Of a stretch of DNA of 64,000 bases, positions 37,541 to 49,788 are shown in pieces. The position numbers were made by a program, and so were the translations under genes. The notes beneath the pieces were generated by a model. That model made no database searches and was not told the DNA's origin. It saw nothing but the letters and a program-made list of their open reading frames with translations. Position 1 is the stretch's first letter; each line of letters starts with the position of its first letter. The DNA lies in assembly GCA_029379385.1 (NCBI GenBank), contig CM055618.1, positions 1,994,134-2,058,133 on the forward strand. Direction: 5' to 3'. Source of the stretch: Quillaja saponaria (taxonomy: Eukaryota; Streptophyta; Magnoliopsida; Fabales; Quillajaceae).

Positions 37541-37855
37541 GTTTTTCATTTCATAATTTTTTTCAAGTTTAGTTTGAGCACTTCCCTAGATATTCCTCCA
37601 GCGCTGTCATTCACTTGTATTATTCTATTTTGAATACTACCAATGACATTTTATTTCTGTCTTTAATTTCTGCATATTCCTCCACCGGATTAGGGTGCAG
37701 ACTATTGTCACTTCTCCTCCCTTTTAATTTATGGCTTACATTTCTATCTTTAATTTATATATTATATAGCATAATCCCCTTAGCAGTCTTACTACTCTCT
37801 ACTTCACTACCCTCGTGATTTTTCTTCGCTCTTAGGTCCTCTCCAGTCCTCTATT

Positions 37856-39974
37856 TTCTTATATACATCTATCACAAATCGTTTCCTTCCCTTTTTTTAT
37901 TTGACATATATACATTTGTCAAAACCTACCTAACTATATACAAACCACGATGTTTTCATCATCATTTTCAAGCAAAGCTAACTAATTAGATCATTAAAAG
38001 GAAAAAAAAAAAAAAAAAAAAAAGGAAATATACTGTGACCTACAATGCCTTTGTTTCTTCCACAATTGATTAGCTCTCTCAAAACATGACTTATATCACA
38101 GCAAGCAGAAAAGTTGACAAGAAGCCCAGATTCAATCCGAGTTGTGCATGCCCAGAGGTATAGAAAACAAACATCTACGATAATGTGAAATGTGATGAGA
38201 ATGTGATAATGTGATGAAGTGATATATGTGTTATCCTTTGAACCCCTTAACAACTTTGTAATTGACTTATTTTTACTTTAGAGCTTCGTATCCCCTGAAC
38301 CTCTTAACAACTATGTAATTGACTTGTTTTTGCTTTAGAGCTTTGATATGTTCTTAACAATATCTATATAGGTAAGCAGTGATAACACATTCTTAAGCAT
38401 CTCAAAAGATGCAGTTTTTAGTTTAAGAGTCAATGTTCGTCCATGAATCTTCTTTTTGCATGTCTACAGACAACATCTCTGTAGGCTCATCTGTGCCAAA
38501 AAACTTTTAGAGAATGAACCAAGTATGTCACTTTATAAGTTTTTTAAAGTTCTAGCTATTTCACTACCGTATTAAAATTGACAATATTAATTACAAACTA
38601 AATTTCGAATATTGTATATATAGATAGAAAAGAAACCTCAAATATGTATACCTAACAAATTCCTTGGAAATGAAAAGAAAATAAAGTAGACTAACACATA
38701 GTTTTTTATATAGCAATGCTCTTCCTCAATAGTTGAAAAGGTTCTCTTATTATTGATACTTTTCAACAACCTTACTTGAGGAATCTTTGTCTTTCTAATA
38801 CCTAATCCCACAAAAAGAAAAAGAATATCTACAGCAAGTGGGCAATTAAATGGCACATATTAATTAAAAAAAAATAACACTTCCAAAATAAAAGGTACAA
38901 GGGCAATAACAATGAATGACAAATAAGAAAAACTACACAAGATTAGAAGAGAGACTAAGAAAATCAGTTCTGTATAATCACAAAAGGAGAATCTCCAAAT
39001 TTACAAGCCTGACTAAAATAGCTATTAGACAAAATAAAAGAATAAGAGTAGGCATTTGCTTGTATGACAACTATTAAACGGTATTTAGTTGCTCAAATTT
39101 TAGTTCTACAGAAAATTATCAGGAATAGAAAGCCAAACAAATGAGAAGGACCTTAATCCTTAATATAATATTTTCAATCAAGTCTAAAAAGACAGAGTTA
39201 TAATCATGTATTCACCTGTGTATAGGGGAAGTGTATATTAACTTATAAGGAACTCTAGTTATTGTCATGTGATGGACATGTGGGAGCAAAAATATGAAAA
39301 TGATATATACACACACACAATTACTGTACTTGTTGAAGCAGAATCCAAAAAAAAAAAAAAAAAACAAGGAAGCTGTTTTATAAGAAAAAGAAGTGTAACC
39401 ACTCTAGAGAACATCTCTAAAAAATTGTATAGTTTGACTTAATTAAAAGTTCTCAGTTTGCATGAAATAGGAGGTGCAAAACATAAAAATGAAACTAAAT
39501 TTCTTTCCTAGATTTTTACTCACTTACCCAGCATCCAGACACATCAAAAACTACAAATTAAAATCTACATTTATTACAAAGATACATAATATTGAAAATA
39601 CAACACTATAATTCCAACTCCTAACCCGTATATAAATTGAACAAAACGAAGTAGAAAACTACAGAAGCTGTAAAAACCCTGCCCAATTAAAAATGCCAAA
39701 AGTCATGCATAGATTTGTAACCTTAACAGTTCTGATATAGAGAAAGTTAGGGTTATTGTAGATAGAAATAAAGGCAGGAACTCACAGTGACGTTGAGAAA
39801 CCACGTTAGCATCTCTAATACTCATGTACTCAAGAAAGAAAAAAAAAAAATTTACCAAAATAAAACTTGTTCATTTCCCCATTATTTCTAAAGTCGAATG
39901 AAACAATACAAGACCATATCATCCCAAGTAAAAATCTCAATGGAAATTATAAGATTTTGGCTAAAAATGATGGA
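37856..39974. other. Spacer between the two pararetrovirus copies
   Basis: AT-rich, with a poly(A) tract at about 38000-38022 and another at 39347-39364. A short tandem duplication shares CCTTTGAACC/CCCCTGAACC...CTTAACAAC (near 38235 and 38292). I recognise no gene, LTR or viral motif in it. Confidence 0.45.
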
Positions 39975-40542
39975 GATGTATATTGAATCATTATCAACCA
40001 AAATAAATTCATAATACTTCTGGGTTTTTGAAATGTCTATGGGCATAAAATGTCAATTTGGTGAAAAAAAATCATTTGATGAACTAATTGGGGATTATTA
40101 GCAAAAAAATTGAGGTTCCATTTGAAGGATAGTTTGGGCTGGAGAAATTGGCACATAGAAATATTGTGGTTTTTTAGAAGAGATTGGAGAAGTTTGAGAG
40201 ACCAGTTCTTTACCTGAAGGTATTCGTTGTCACTGATTAGGCTAGTTTGCTGATAGCCTGAGCTAGATCTTCTTGATTAAACTGGATGAATCTTTTGAAT
40301 TAGGAGAGGCAACTAACTTGGATTGTTCTTCATTAGCAATGTTTGCCCAAGATTGCTTCGAAAAGACCAAAGGTTTTTGAATTAATTGCTGGATTGCTAA
40401 AAGGGTTTCTATGAGAAAGGTATAAGACTCTTTGGATTGCTTTTAAATTAATTGGGTTGAGAAATTAGATGGTCATTCTTTGGATTGGGTTTTTGATTTT
40501 GGAGGAGGTTTAACATCTTTTTCTTTCTTTCTTTGAGATATA

Positions 40543-41900
40543 TTATCTACCCTGCAAGAATTCTCGAGTAAGATAAGCGGGAATAGAATTGGAGCTACCT
40601 TTAATGAATTCAATCTCAAAATTAAAAGCAGATAAAATTACTTGACAGCGAACAAAAATTTGTTTTGATACTAGATTTTTAACATCTTTTTGTAAAACTT
40701 CTTTTGTAGATTTGCAATCGACTTTAACCAAAAAAATTTTATTTAGTAAATCACTTTGAAATTTGGAAATGCACAAAACAATTACTAAAATCTTTTTTTT
40801 GATGGTAAAATAGTTTTGTTGTGCAGAATACCAATATTTTGATGCATATGCAATGATATGTTGTTTGCTATTGATGGATTGCTTAAGAATGCCACCATAA
40901 CTAATGTATGAGGCATCAGTTTCAACAATTTTGAAAGCTTTAGGATTAGGAAGATATAAACATGGCCTTAATCCTAAACTTAATTTGCTAGACAATATTG
41001 GTATGAATGTCAAAACAGGGAGGAGGATCAATCCTAAGCCTATTATGCAAAGGTTTGATAAGATTACTAACTCCTAAAAAGAATTCAGAAACATAATTGA
41101 GGTAACCTAAAAATCTTTGCAACTGAATTTTATCAATAATGTGATTAAGAAACTTGTTAGCAAATTGGATAGCCCGATCGATTGTAGTGATAGTTCCGTG
41201 GTGAATGTTGTGACTAAGAAATATGATTGTTATTTGAAAAAGATTGACTTTTGTTCTGGAAACAACCAAACCATTTTGTTTGGTAATACCAAAGAAAATA
41301 TTAAGATGCTTGAAATGTTTATCAATATTTTGTGAGAAGATTAAAACATTATCAATATAAATGATGATAAATTTTGTATAAAGATTAAAAATATCATTCA
41401 TGATTTTTTGGAATTCAGAAGGAGCATCTTTTAATCCAAATAGCATTACATTCCATTCGTATTGACCAAAAGAAATTGTAAATGCAGTTTTGTATCTTAT
41501 AGATTATTTGATTTGAATTTGCCAAAAACCTGATTTCTAATCAAAATTTGAAAACTGTTTTGAAGAGTATAAATGATTGAGAGGATATTTTTTTGCTAGG
41601 AATAGGATACCTAATCCATTGGAGAGCTTGATTGAGTGGTTTATAATTGATAACTAAACGGGGAGTACCGCGTTCAATCTCTGCATTTTTATTCACATAA
41701 AAAGCAAAATAAGACTAGGGACTCTTGCTCTTGCAAATTATTACTTTGGAAAGAAGATCATTAATTTCTTTTTAACAAAAATCAAGCATTTCTTTATTCA
41801 TTTGTATTGGAAAAGATTTTGTAGGAATATGTCTTTCATGAAAATTTTTCTCATTAAGAAGATCTACCATATGTTGTTTTCTTTTCCAGAAAGCATTTGG
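40543..41900 (-). pseudogene. Viral reverse transcriptase and RNase H remnant, copy B
   Basis: Two long open stretches, 41446-40988 and 41031-40543, overlap in different frames, so a frameshift separates RT thumb/connection from RNase H. The RT catalytic motif at 41359-41348 reads YIDN, with the second Asp changed to Asn, which would abolish polymerase activity. RNase H begins at a VETDASYISYGG segment (about 40930). Upstream RT sequence (41900-41450) contains several stops. Confidence 0.85.
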
Positions 41901-42339
41901 AAGATCAAAACAGATTTGCATCTGAATTTGTTCTTCAAAAAAATTTTATTTTGTTTTTGATGATTGAATCATTGAATTGAGTTTCTATTCTTTTGAAAGA
42001 AATTTCATCAAAAAAGAAATTGATTTGTTTTTGTTTATTTTCAATAAGATTGAGATTTCTAAAAGGAGATTTTTTAAGAAAATGGAAGGAAACGATTTGA
42101 CCCATAACTTATTTTAATATTCCTTTGTTAACCCAAAAAAGATCTAATTGCCTAATAAAATTAGTATCTAAGGTGACTAGATTTGTGATATTCCTAACAA
42201 GAAGAAATGTTGTTGAAATTTGTAAAGGAGAGTTTTCAATTATTACATTAGAACATTTGTAATGAATTATGATCTCATAATTATTAGCCGAAGTTAGTCA
42301 TTCAGAAGTTTTTTAATGAAATTTTGTTGGAACTTATCC

Positions 42340-43100
42340 TTCCAGGATATAGCTTGAATCTGCACTTGTATCAAACAAGACAATTATTTCGAGGATAAAG
42401 GATTTTCTAATGATAAGTTTGATTAGAATGTATCATTTCTGATATGAAATCCGAGTGATTAGATTGAGAAAATTATCTCCAGAAATATTAATGGTTATCC
42501 GAAGAGGAACGCTCATAATGTTTTGATGAGGATGTCTTGAAAGTTAGATTTTTCTTTGGATTGTTGAAGTATTTTCTTGTTGTTGATTTTTGAGATATTT
42601 GACTTTAGTTTTGAATTTTAAAACTTCATGTTGAAGATCTTGAAAAGTTATAGGTTTTTTCTCAGAGTTAAATTTAGATAGAACGTATTTTAGATTAAAA
42701 GAATTAGCAACTATTGAAAGATTGTGAGGAGGTCTACTTGATTTTTCTGAAATTTTCAGGGTTTCTTTAAGTTTGCAAAGATAATTTGTCTTATCTTCAT
42801 CATTTGGAATGATAGTAATGATTTTAAAGAGAAGATCTTATTCTTTAGTGAGGACATTACATTCAAGAGTTTCTGGAGATGAATCTGAAGAGGCTTCATC
42901 ATCATTTTGGATTTGGTTATTTTTTTCAATATTATAAGAGGCTTGAGCTTCACTATCAGATGAATCTTCAATTAGAAGACAATCAAGTTGAGCTAGAAGA
43001 CCTTCATCGATATTTAAAGCTTTGATTTTCTTTGTAATTCTATAGTATTTTGCAATATGGCATAGTTTGTTACATTTAAAATAGACAGTAGGTGGTTTAT
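42340..43100 (-). pseudogene. Viral coat-region and protease remnant, copy B
   Basis: A zinc-knuckle-like segment with FKCNKLCHIAKYY lies around 43085-43040; the spacing suits a CCHC knuckle with one changed position. Lys/Ser-rich helical stretches follow. The protease triad at 42372-42364 reads DTS instead of DTG, so the Gly of the retropepsin active-site loop is replaced. The ADSSYILEG context is otherwise kept. Confidence 0.7.
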
Positions 43101-45099
43101 CTTTGTTTTGAAAATATTGAAGAGCGCGTTTATGATTTTTGTGTTTGTGAATTCTTTTGTTAGTTTTATTTTTGGAAATTTTTTTGTAAGTTTTGGGAAG
43201 TTCAGAATAATGTTTCTTTTTTAGTTCGGATGAACTTTAAGGACAATCAAAATCATATTGAAAACAAAAACTTCCTAAATCTTTACGATTAAAGGATTTT
43301 TCTTTAGCTAATTGTCTTTGCATTTTGTCGTCTTGATAGATTTTTAAAGTAACTTTTTGGACATAGCTGCAAAGCTATCTATAAATTAATTTTTCATATG
43401 GAATGATTTCATTGTTAATATTTCTTATTTTGTCTTTTAAAGAATGAGGAAGACTAGTTAGAAATTTTTCTTTCCAAAAAGATTGATTACTATCAGACCT
43501 AGAAAAGACTCTAATGAAAAAGGTATCTTTATACTACCTAAATTTGGCAAGGGTACAATACTTAAGAATGGAAAGGAGTTCAACAGATTTGTCACACCAT
43601 ATAGACGGATCTCCGATGAAATGTTTTGTGATAGCATAAATAAGAGTATTTACAAAATCTTAGATTTGATTTTTTTCTTCGTTAAAGAAAGGATTTCTTT
43701 CAGTATCAATTTTGATGGCTAAGTTTATTTAGCTTCGTTCATCTTTAGTGAGATGTTCATCCCACTATTTTTTTAATTGTCTAGTAAAACCAGTTATTAA
43801 AGTATTCAGGATAAATTAGTCAGAACAATTGTGAGAGATTTGATAAGCAATAATGGCCATGATAATTTGTTGCAATATATTAAGAATATTTCATTCATAT
43901 TGGAGAAGTCCTAGGATAATTCAATTTTTATGGCTTTTGCCAATTAGTATTTTGAATTTGATTAATTTCTTTTTGGGAAATTTTTCGAGAATCATCAATT
44001 TGTTCGAATTCAGAATCTGCATCACTTAAATTGTTAGTCATAAGAGATGAATTAGTTTGTTGAAGGGTATCGGGAATAATATTTCTCTCTATTTGGATAA
44101 TTTTTCTAGAGATTTTGTTAAGAGGTTCATGTTGAGAAGAGGATCACGAACTAGAACCCAATTCTTTTTTAATCTTTGTAGGAATTTGGTAAGGAGTAAA
44201 AATAGGATTTTCACTTTGCATGTTAGGTTTTAATTCAAAGAAATGATCTCCTATAGCTTAAAGATAATAATTGCTGTAATTATTTTGTTCAGAAAGAGAT
44301 TAAATGTCTTTAGAATTAACTGTTTCAGTTAAATCTTTATTTTTGAAAGGAATTGCTGGTACATAAATCATTTTTCTTGAAGGATTTTGGGCAGGACTTT
44401 TTAAGAACTTATGAGGAGGAAAAACTAAATTAATAATTTCATCCTTATAAGTTATCCGATTTCTTGTTTTTAGAGTATTAACACTTATGGATTTGGAGAA
44501 AGAATAATTGATACTCTTTTCTTTTGCATAAACTTTAAACCATTCAAAAAACGGAATATGAATTTCTATAAATTTGTAATCAAGATTTTGAATTTTTTGT
44601 CTTTTAGAAATAGTAAATTTATTAAAAAAATCAAGTTCTTTCAAGATTGTGTTTTTCTTGATAAAAATCTTTTCTAAGGGAATCTTTATCAAATTGAAAA
44701 ATAGTTTGAATTGTATTAATTTTCAGGTTATCATTTAAAGATGAAAAAGTAGGAGAATGAGATTTTTCAAATTGATTGTCATCTTCTTTAGTGTATAAAG
44801 CTCTAGAAATTCTAGATGTATTTTCTAAACCTTGAAGATGAATTGTTGAAGGGATTGAAGAACAAGAGTATTTAGACGAACAAGAATTTCTTGCTAAGTC
44901 TTGATAAGTTAATTCAAAATTTCTTTGACTGTTTGTTTTATTAAAAGTGATTTTTACTTTACCTATAGGGTTTTAAGTAATTTCAAAAATAGAGGAAGGT
45001 TTTTTATCTGAACAGGCGTGGCCTTATCAAGATTTTATTTTTAGGAAGATTAACTTCTCCCCAAGAGATTGATTTTGGAGTAGTAACATTTGCTTTTGA

Positions 45100-45630
45100 A
45101 AGATTAGTAAGAAAAATTATTATTTCTCCTTTTTTTCGTTATTGGATAGATTTTGAAGTGAAAGTAAATATCATTCCTTTATATTGTATACAATAGACTA
45201 AAGCTATCGGGAATGATCCAGATTTGATATTAAAATTTGAAAGTTCAACTTTTAAAACTAAAGAATCTAAAATGTTTTTATCTTACAAAGAGATTGTCAT
45301 GTTTGGAAAACAATTGAAATAGATCGAACCACTACAGAGACTAATTTAAATCGTTCCTAAGAGGGATTCGTGAAAATTGGTCATTCGACAATCACAAAAA
45401 TATGAAAGAATAGAGGTGTTAAGACCTTCTCTTGTCAAAGATTTTGCTGCAACTTGGACACATCCAAGATGCTGATAATTGTAACTTTGCTTATAAATTT
45501 TAAAAGATTTTTCTGAAAGTAAAGGAATTTTTTTACAATCAGAATCACTTGAAATTATTTGTTCAACAGTTTTGATAATATGGTTTCTTTTGAGGGTGAA
45601 CATAGAATTGGGTTTGTAAATTTCATTGCT
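45100..45630 (-). pseudogene. Viral movement-protein remnant, copy B
   Basis: An open stretch of 85 residues (45603-45346) carries HLGCVQVAAKSLTREGLNTS and then a NFHESLLGT segment, the same core as copy A but with its upstream part better preserved. A stop at about 45345 separates it from the PNMTISL part further left. Confidence 0.75.
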
Positions 45631-46155
45631 TGGAATTTTTGAAATTTGTTGATATCTATTGATTGAAATATTTCTTCAAAATTGATTTCTTTTTTACGAA
45701 TTTTATTAGATTGAAAAGAAGATTAAGGAGGAGAGGAAGTAGAAGAAGAGCAGGAAAAAGATCTCAATATAATTAAAAGACAGAGAGGAGAAAAGCAATA
45801 AGTGTACTAACTCGATCCCTTTAGTATCAAAATCTCAGGTTCCTTTGGAGTGTAAGAATGAGTATTGATCTTGGTTTACTAAACTGGATTAGATCTGAAG
45901 ATTTGTTCCTGGTAAAATCATACAGTTTTATTTGGCCAATAAAATGCTCAACAAGTTACGGTAGTTGGAACTTACTACCTTACACGGGCTTAACCAAACC
46001 CTTCACAGGCTTTATTGCTAACAACATGTCTCACTTGGAGTATTTTTGATGCCATCAATAAAAAAATATAATTTTGCACGGATGTAATGTTAAGATCTAA
46101 GACAGAAAAGTAAAGCATGATAAATCTTCACACTTTCATCCCTACTTCCCCCCTG

Positions 46156-46167
46156 GCTCTGATACCA
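46156..46167 (-). promoter_or_regulatory. Intact tRNA-Met primer-binding site, copy B
   Basis: On the minus strand TGGTATCAGAGC, the exact complement of the initiator-type tRNA-Met 3' end used by caulimovirids and many LTR elements. The leader of the viral genome unit follows to the left. Confidence 0.85.
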
Positions 46168-46230
46168 AATAAAGGACCAGAGAGGCCTTAAGAATGGAGG
46201 AAGATCACGGAGTAGTGAAGTAAGGAGCAG

Positions 46231-46454
46231 CAGAACTACAAATACATATATAAAGTAACTTAACAAAATAACTCAACATAAGTTACTGAACATCACAAAG
46301 TAACTCAACATGACAAATATTTTTAAAACTTTCCTTCCTCATTTCTACTGTGTTAGTAGCTAATGTTAGTTGTTGTGTTGATGTTAGTTGCTGATTCTTC
46401 TTAGTGTCATCAATTAAGTATCACTACCCTTGAAGCACCAACCGAAATAATTAA
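46231..46454. other. AT-rich DNA right of copy B
   Basis: Contains repeated AAGTAACT/AACTCAAC elements (about 46250-46310) and TGTTAGTTG/ATGTTAGTTGCTG repeats (about 46355-46400). Possibly more viral leader or promoter sequence, but not matched to copy A. Confidence 0.3.
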
Positions 46455-46885
46455 TTCCTCGAAACATGTTTTAATTTGATGCTAGTAATATTTTGTTTCT
46501 CTTTTGGATAGTTAAAAGATTTATATCTGCTATTGCCTTTGCTTCTAATCTATCCATGCATATGGAGCACTTCATTCCTCTCAAACCAAGTGAAAAGTAA
46601 GTTTAGTTGCTTCACAAAGCTATATGAATTATACCAGAAATCTTGTTTAAACACTTTCATTTGAAGATAATGAAGGTGTTAAAACAAAGTTTTAGGTGGA
46701 ATTTGTACTCTTTTGTGAAGCAACTGAACTCACTTTTCACTTGGTTTGAGGAGAATGAAGTTCTCCATATGCATGGTAAGATAGGTTATAAGCAAAGGCA
46801 GTCACTAATATAAAATCTCTTAATGATCTAAAAACAACACAAAAATATTATTAGCATTAACTAAAAATATATTCCAAGGATATTA
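46455..46885. repeat. Foldback element, about 430 bp with arms of about 200 bp
   Basis: 46455-46665 is the reverse complement of about 46680-46885 with a loop of about 15-20 bases. The strongest block is CATGCATATGGAG..CTTCATTC then CTCAAACCAAGTGAAAAGT, followed by GTTGCTTCACAAA on the left and its complement on the right. It resembles a MITE. Transcription would give a long hairpin. Confidence 0.85.
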
Positions 46886-47329
46886 CTAGCAAAGGACAAA
46901 ATTGTAGAAATCAATGAGAATATTATTCTACAAAATTGAATAGGTATGAATGATTTAATTTTATGAAGTTTGTATTTTAGTATAACTTATAACCTACTTA
47001 TATTAATTATTTTAGGTTACACCTCTTACATCGGGGCCTCTTAGCAAAGTAGGTTTCGTACCTCTTACATCTAGGCCTTTGCACCTCAGTTAGCAAGATG
47101 ACGAACAAGCTCGAGATGAAAACTTAACTAGTATTAGGAGAATATGATTAGTAGCTTTATGTATTAATTATTTTATTTATTATAAATATTGTTAGGATGA
47201 TTTTTGTATAATACTTTTTTATTTTATATAAAACTTTGAATTTAAATGTAAAGTATGCTTTTATAAGTACATTTATAAATTGAAAATAAAATAAAATAAA
47301 GTAATTAATTAATTTTTATTATCTTCATC
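46886..47329. other. CACTA-complex interior, unassigned
   Basis: A short tandem duplication of ACCTCTTACATCGGGGCCT (near 47021) and its variant (near 47059). Otherwise AT-rich with no gene. Confidence 0.35.
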
Positions 47330-47602
47330 TATTTTGTAAACGAAGATACCAATAAAAAAATAGAAAACATATTGTGTCTTTATATAACAAACTCAGAAAC
47401 TAGAATCAATAGTGTCTGGCCTTTCTTCGTCTGCTAAGTAGACACACACATATCTGCATCTGCATGTCATCATCTGTAGCCTAGTCTCTCGTACTGGATA
47501 ACCATTATTGGCATCTACATATTGTGTCTACTGTCCAAACACAAAAAGACAGACATATATATCTTTTGCGTCTATGAAGACACAAATAATGTTATCTTAG
47601 TT
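47330..47602. repeat. CACTA right subterminal region
   Basis: Clustered TCGTCTGC, ATCTGCATCTGCAT, GGCATCTAC, TGTGTCTAC and TTGCGTCTATGAAGAC motifs, like those at the other CACTA ends. It terminates in a decayed complement of the CACTA terminal repeat (GTTATCTTAGTTT, about 47591-47603). Confidence 0.5.
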
Positions 47603-49429
47603 TAAGGTTACTTGTAAAGGTTATTGAGCCTTATAATTCAATTGTGAATATTACTGAGTTCTAAAGTTTAGTTGTAATGATTTTGTTGATACCTGCAATT
47701 TAGCTGTTGTAAAAGGTTTTGCTGAGTCCTGCAACTCAATTATTAGTTGATTGAACTCTTAAGAGAAGATTGAGAAGTGGACATAGCCAGAGGAGCTCAG
47801 GAACTACTATAAATATGCCGAGCAATCTCTGTATCCCCTACTTTTCGTTGCTAAATAATTTTTAATTGCTTGTTTGATCACCTGTTGTTTTATTTAAATT
47901 GAAAAAAAAATTTAATTTATAATCGGTTAAACTATTCATCCCATCCAATTTGCCTTATGGCCAATAGTAATGATCAATCCCTTGAAGCTCTTGAAGTTCA
48001 TATTGAGCTTGCTAGTATGCTGTAATTATTCATTCAATTTCTCACTTACTTACGGTCTAATTTGATGGTGATATGTATTGTCTTTGGTAAAAAAATGTAT
48101 AGAGTATCGTTTTTGTTTCCTTTTGAGAACAATTCATATTTATGGTAATATGCAGGTTCATTATGAGACATCTATGAGTGCAACTACCTTGACTGGCCCA
48201 AAATACAATGACCGTTAGATTCAATGTATATTTTAATGGTTGCTGATAGCTTTGAGCTTAATCAAATTCTGTCTTTCCTGTAATCACTTCAGAGGTATAG
48301 CTACAGGACAAAAGAAACTCAGATTGAGAAGGAAGATGTATCAAGCAAAAGTGACGCTGCATCAGTGAATAAGTCAATAATTTGTGAATGTACATTCCAA
48401 TAGTGGATTATTGGACAGGTTGCATATTGTTAAAGTTGGCTTCCAAATCCAAACAATTGAGAACAAAGGTTATATAATGAATTAGTTCCAGATTGTTGCA
48501 TCATATTTTAAAGTTCTCTCTTATTGAAGTTGCAGATATAAGATAATTGTTATTCAATTTAGTTTTTTTCTCCGGCATATCATATAAAATTGTATAATAT
48601 ATATAACATTATACAATGTATTATGATGTTTAGTTATATTATTGTTTTATCATTCTCCTCCCCATGATATAGCTTTATATTGATCATACATAATATAAGA
48701 GATAGGCAACTGTACAAGTCTATGTTATTACATTGATGCTAATTGTTGTATAACAGCCAATTAGATAGTTTTATATTATCATGTTATCCTTATACGATAC
48801 ATCAAATGAGACATTTATTTCTCTATTTTTTGTATTCAACTTCTCTCTACCGCCATAACCAACCGACTTGCTATTATTCAATTTTCAAGCAGTTGATTAT
48901 CTAGAGAAACTTAAATGTTCGGTTGGTTCTTTGGTTGAGAAATTTGAAGGACTAACTTGGTCGTGTTGGTTGGTCAAATGCCCAAAACCGATCTGACTCG
49001 ATCAACTGCTCTTTTCCAATTACACTAGAGTTAGGAAGTGTACAGTTGAAGAATAATGAAGGTAAGCCAGAAAAAGTTAAAATAAAACTGAAGATAAGAA
49101 GCTAATGTAAGGAACATTTAAATTCTCATCCACATTAATAAAAGTGTGTAACTAAAAGTTAAGAATATGATCCCAAGTGATGTGCTCTATAAGTTGGCAG
49201 GTACACCACCTGATCGCTAGAACAAAAAAATAGTTAAGAACATGTTGAATGCATATCTGACACTATCTTACTTGGAATAAATGGAAAATTGAAGGGCAAA
49301 CGACGGTGGAGTATATGGATCTCGTTGTTGAAGCTATTCTTAGGGGCTGAATTTTCTCCACCTTGAAAATGATATTACATTATTATAGCTTGTGTATATG
49401 TGGATTTTGATAAAATAACAATGTATTAT
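47603..49429 (+). other. Transposon-derived DNA, including a possible copia gag scrap
   Basis: Near 48160 the plus strand reads MSATTLTGPKYNDR followed by a stop, reminiscent of the 'LTGPNY..W' start of Ty1/copia gag. Nothing else is supportable. The rest is AT-rich with frequent stops. Confidence 0.35.
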
Positions 49430-49771
49430 GTATAAATGGAATTTAACGTATTCGTATAGATTTTAGTGGATTTGAAAAAAAATGAAAGATGTTGTTTTAA
49501 TAATTTAAAAATAAAAAATACTTATTTGAGACGAAAGTACATCTCCCATAAGTTTTTTTTTTTTTTTCTTTATTTATTAAAATAATTAAATTATTATTAG
49601 AGACGACTATGATAACTGTTTTCTTCTTATATAGTAATGCTACGTGGCGTAATGATTAGAGACGGAGCCAAAAAACATTTTTTTTTTTTTTGCTATTGGA
49701 GACAGTTGTTTCTGTCTCCTATTGTTACATCTATCGGAGACAGAAATTTTGTGTCTCTAAGCTCTTTAGTG
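49430..49771. repeat. CACTA-like terminus with GAGAC subterminal motifs
   Basis: GAGACGA, AGAGACGG, GGAGACAG, CTGTCTCC and TGTCTCTAAG motifs on both strands lead to GCTCTTTAGTG at 49771. Its complement starts CACTAAAGAGC, as a CACTA end should. The matching left end was not found. Confidence 0.35.
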
Positions 49772-49788
49772 ACCATTGGTTTAAGAGA

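Larger units (their letters stand above)
30253..37855 (+). mobile_element. Endogenous pararetrovirus copy A (caulimovirid, Petuvirus/Florendovirus-like)
   Basis: A decayed plant virus genome integrated in the chromosome, about 7.6 kb from a primer-binding-site-like sequence to the point matching the region just before the next one. Order along the plus strand: movement-protein core (about 30960-31230), spacer and coat-type region (to about 33900), retropepsin motif DTGADSS (34119-34139), reverse transcriptase with YIDD (35134-35145), RNase H TDAS region (about 35575), a C-terminal acidic region (to about 37362), then promoter-like sequence. This is the single-polyprotein order of petu- and florendoviruses. 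Many stops and shifts break every domain. It is a relic, not an active virus. Copy B has the same order in opposite orientation. Confidence 0.85.
39975..46230 (-). mobile_element. Endogenous pararetrovirus copy B, inverted relative to copy A
   Basis: Reverse-strand homologue of copy A. Reading from right to left: a leader fragment (46230-46168), tRNA-Met primer-binding site (46167-46156), movement protein (about 45620-45100), coat region with zinc knuckle (about 43100-42960), protease (near 42370), RT (about 41900-41300), RNase H (about 41030-40540), then part of the C-terminal region, where similarity to copy A stops near 39975. The promoter and the far C-terminal part are missing. Its lesions differ from copy A's: the protease triad reads DTS and the RT motif YIDN. 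Longer open frames survive here (152 and 162 residues in RT and RNase H). Confidence 0.85.
23777..47602. mobile_element. CACTA (En/Spm)-like transposon complex with later insertions
   Basis: The left terminus CATTACAAGAAATTATTATA (23777) resembles the CACTA end CACTACAAGAAA. The reverse complement of the region ending near 47602 gives a similar decayed end (ACTAAGATAACATTATTTGTG). GTCTGC/GTCTAC-type subterminal motifs cluster after the left end (near 23920), again at 29650-29960 and again at 47430-47580. The middle cluster may be the left end of a second, nested CACTA. Transposon-protein remnants lie at 25850-27300. The whole is interrupted by copia and pararetrovirus sequences. Treating it as one element is inference; it may be two. 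Confidence 0.5.

Noticed and set aside
30253..46230. An active, replication-competent virus
   Set aside because: Both copies have many stops and frame changes, and copy B has altered protease and RT active sites.
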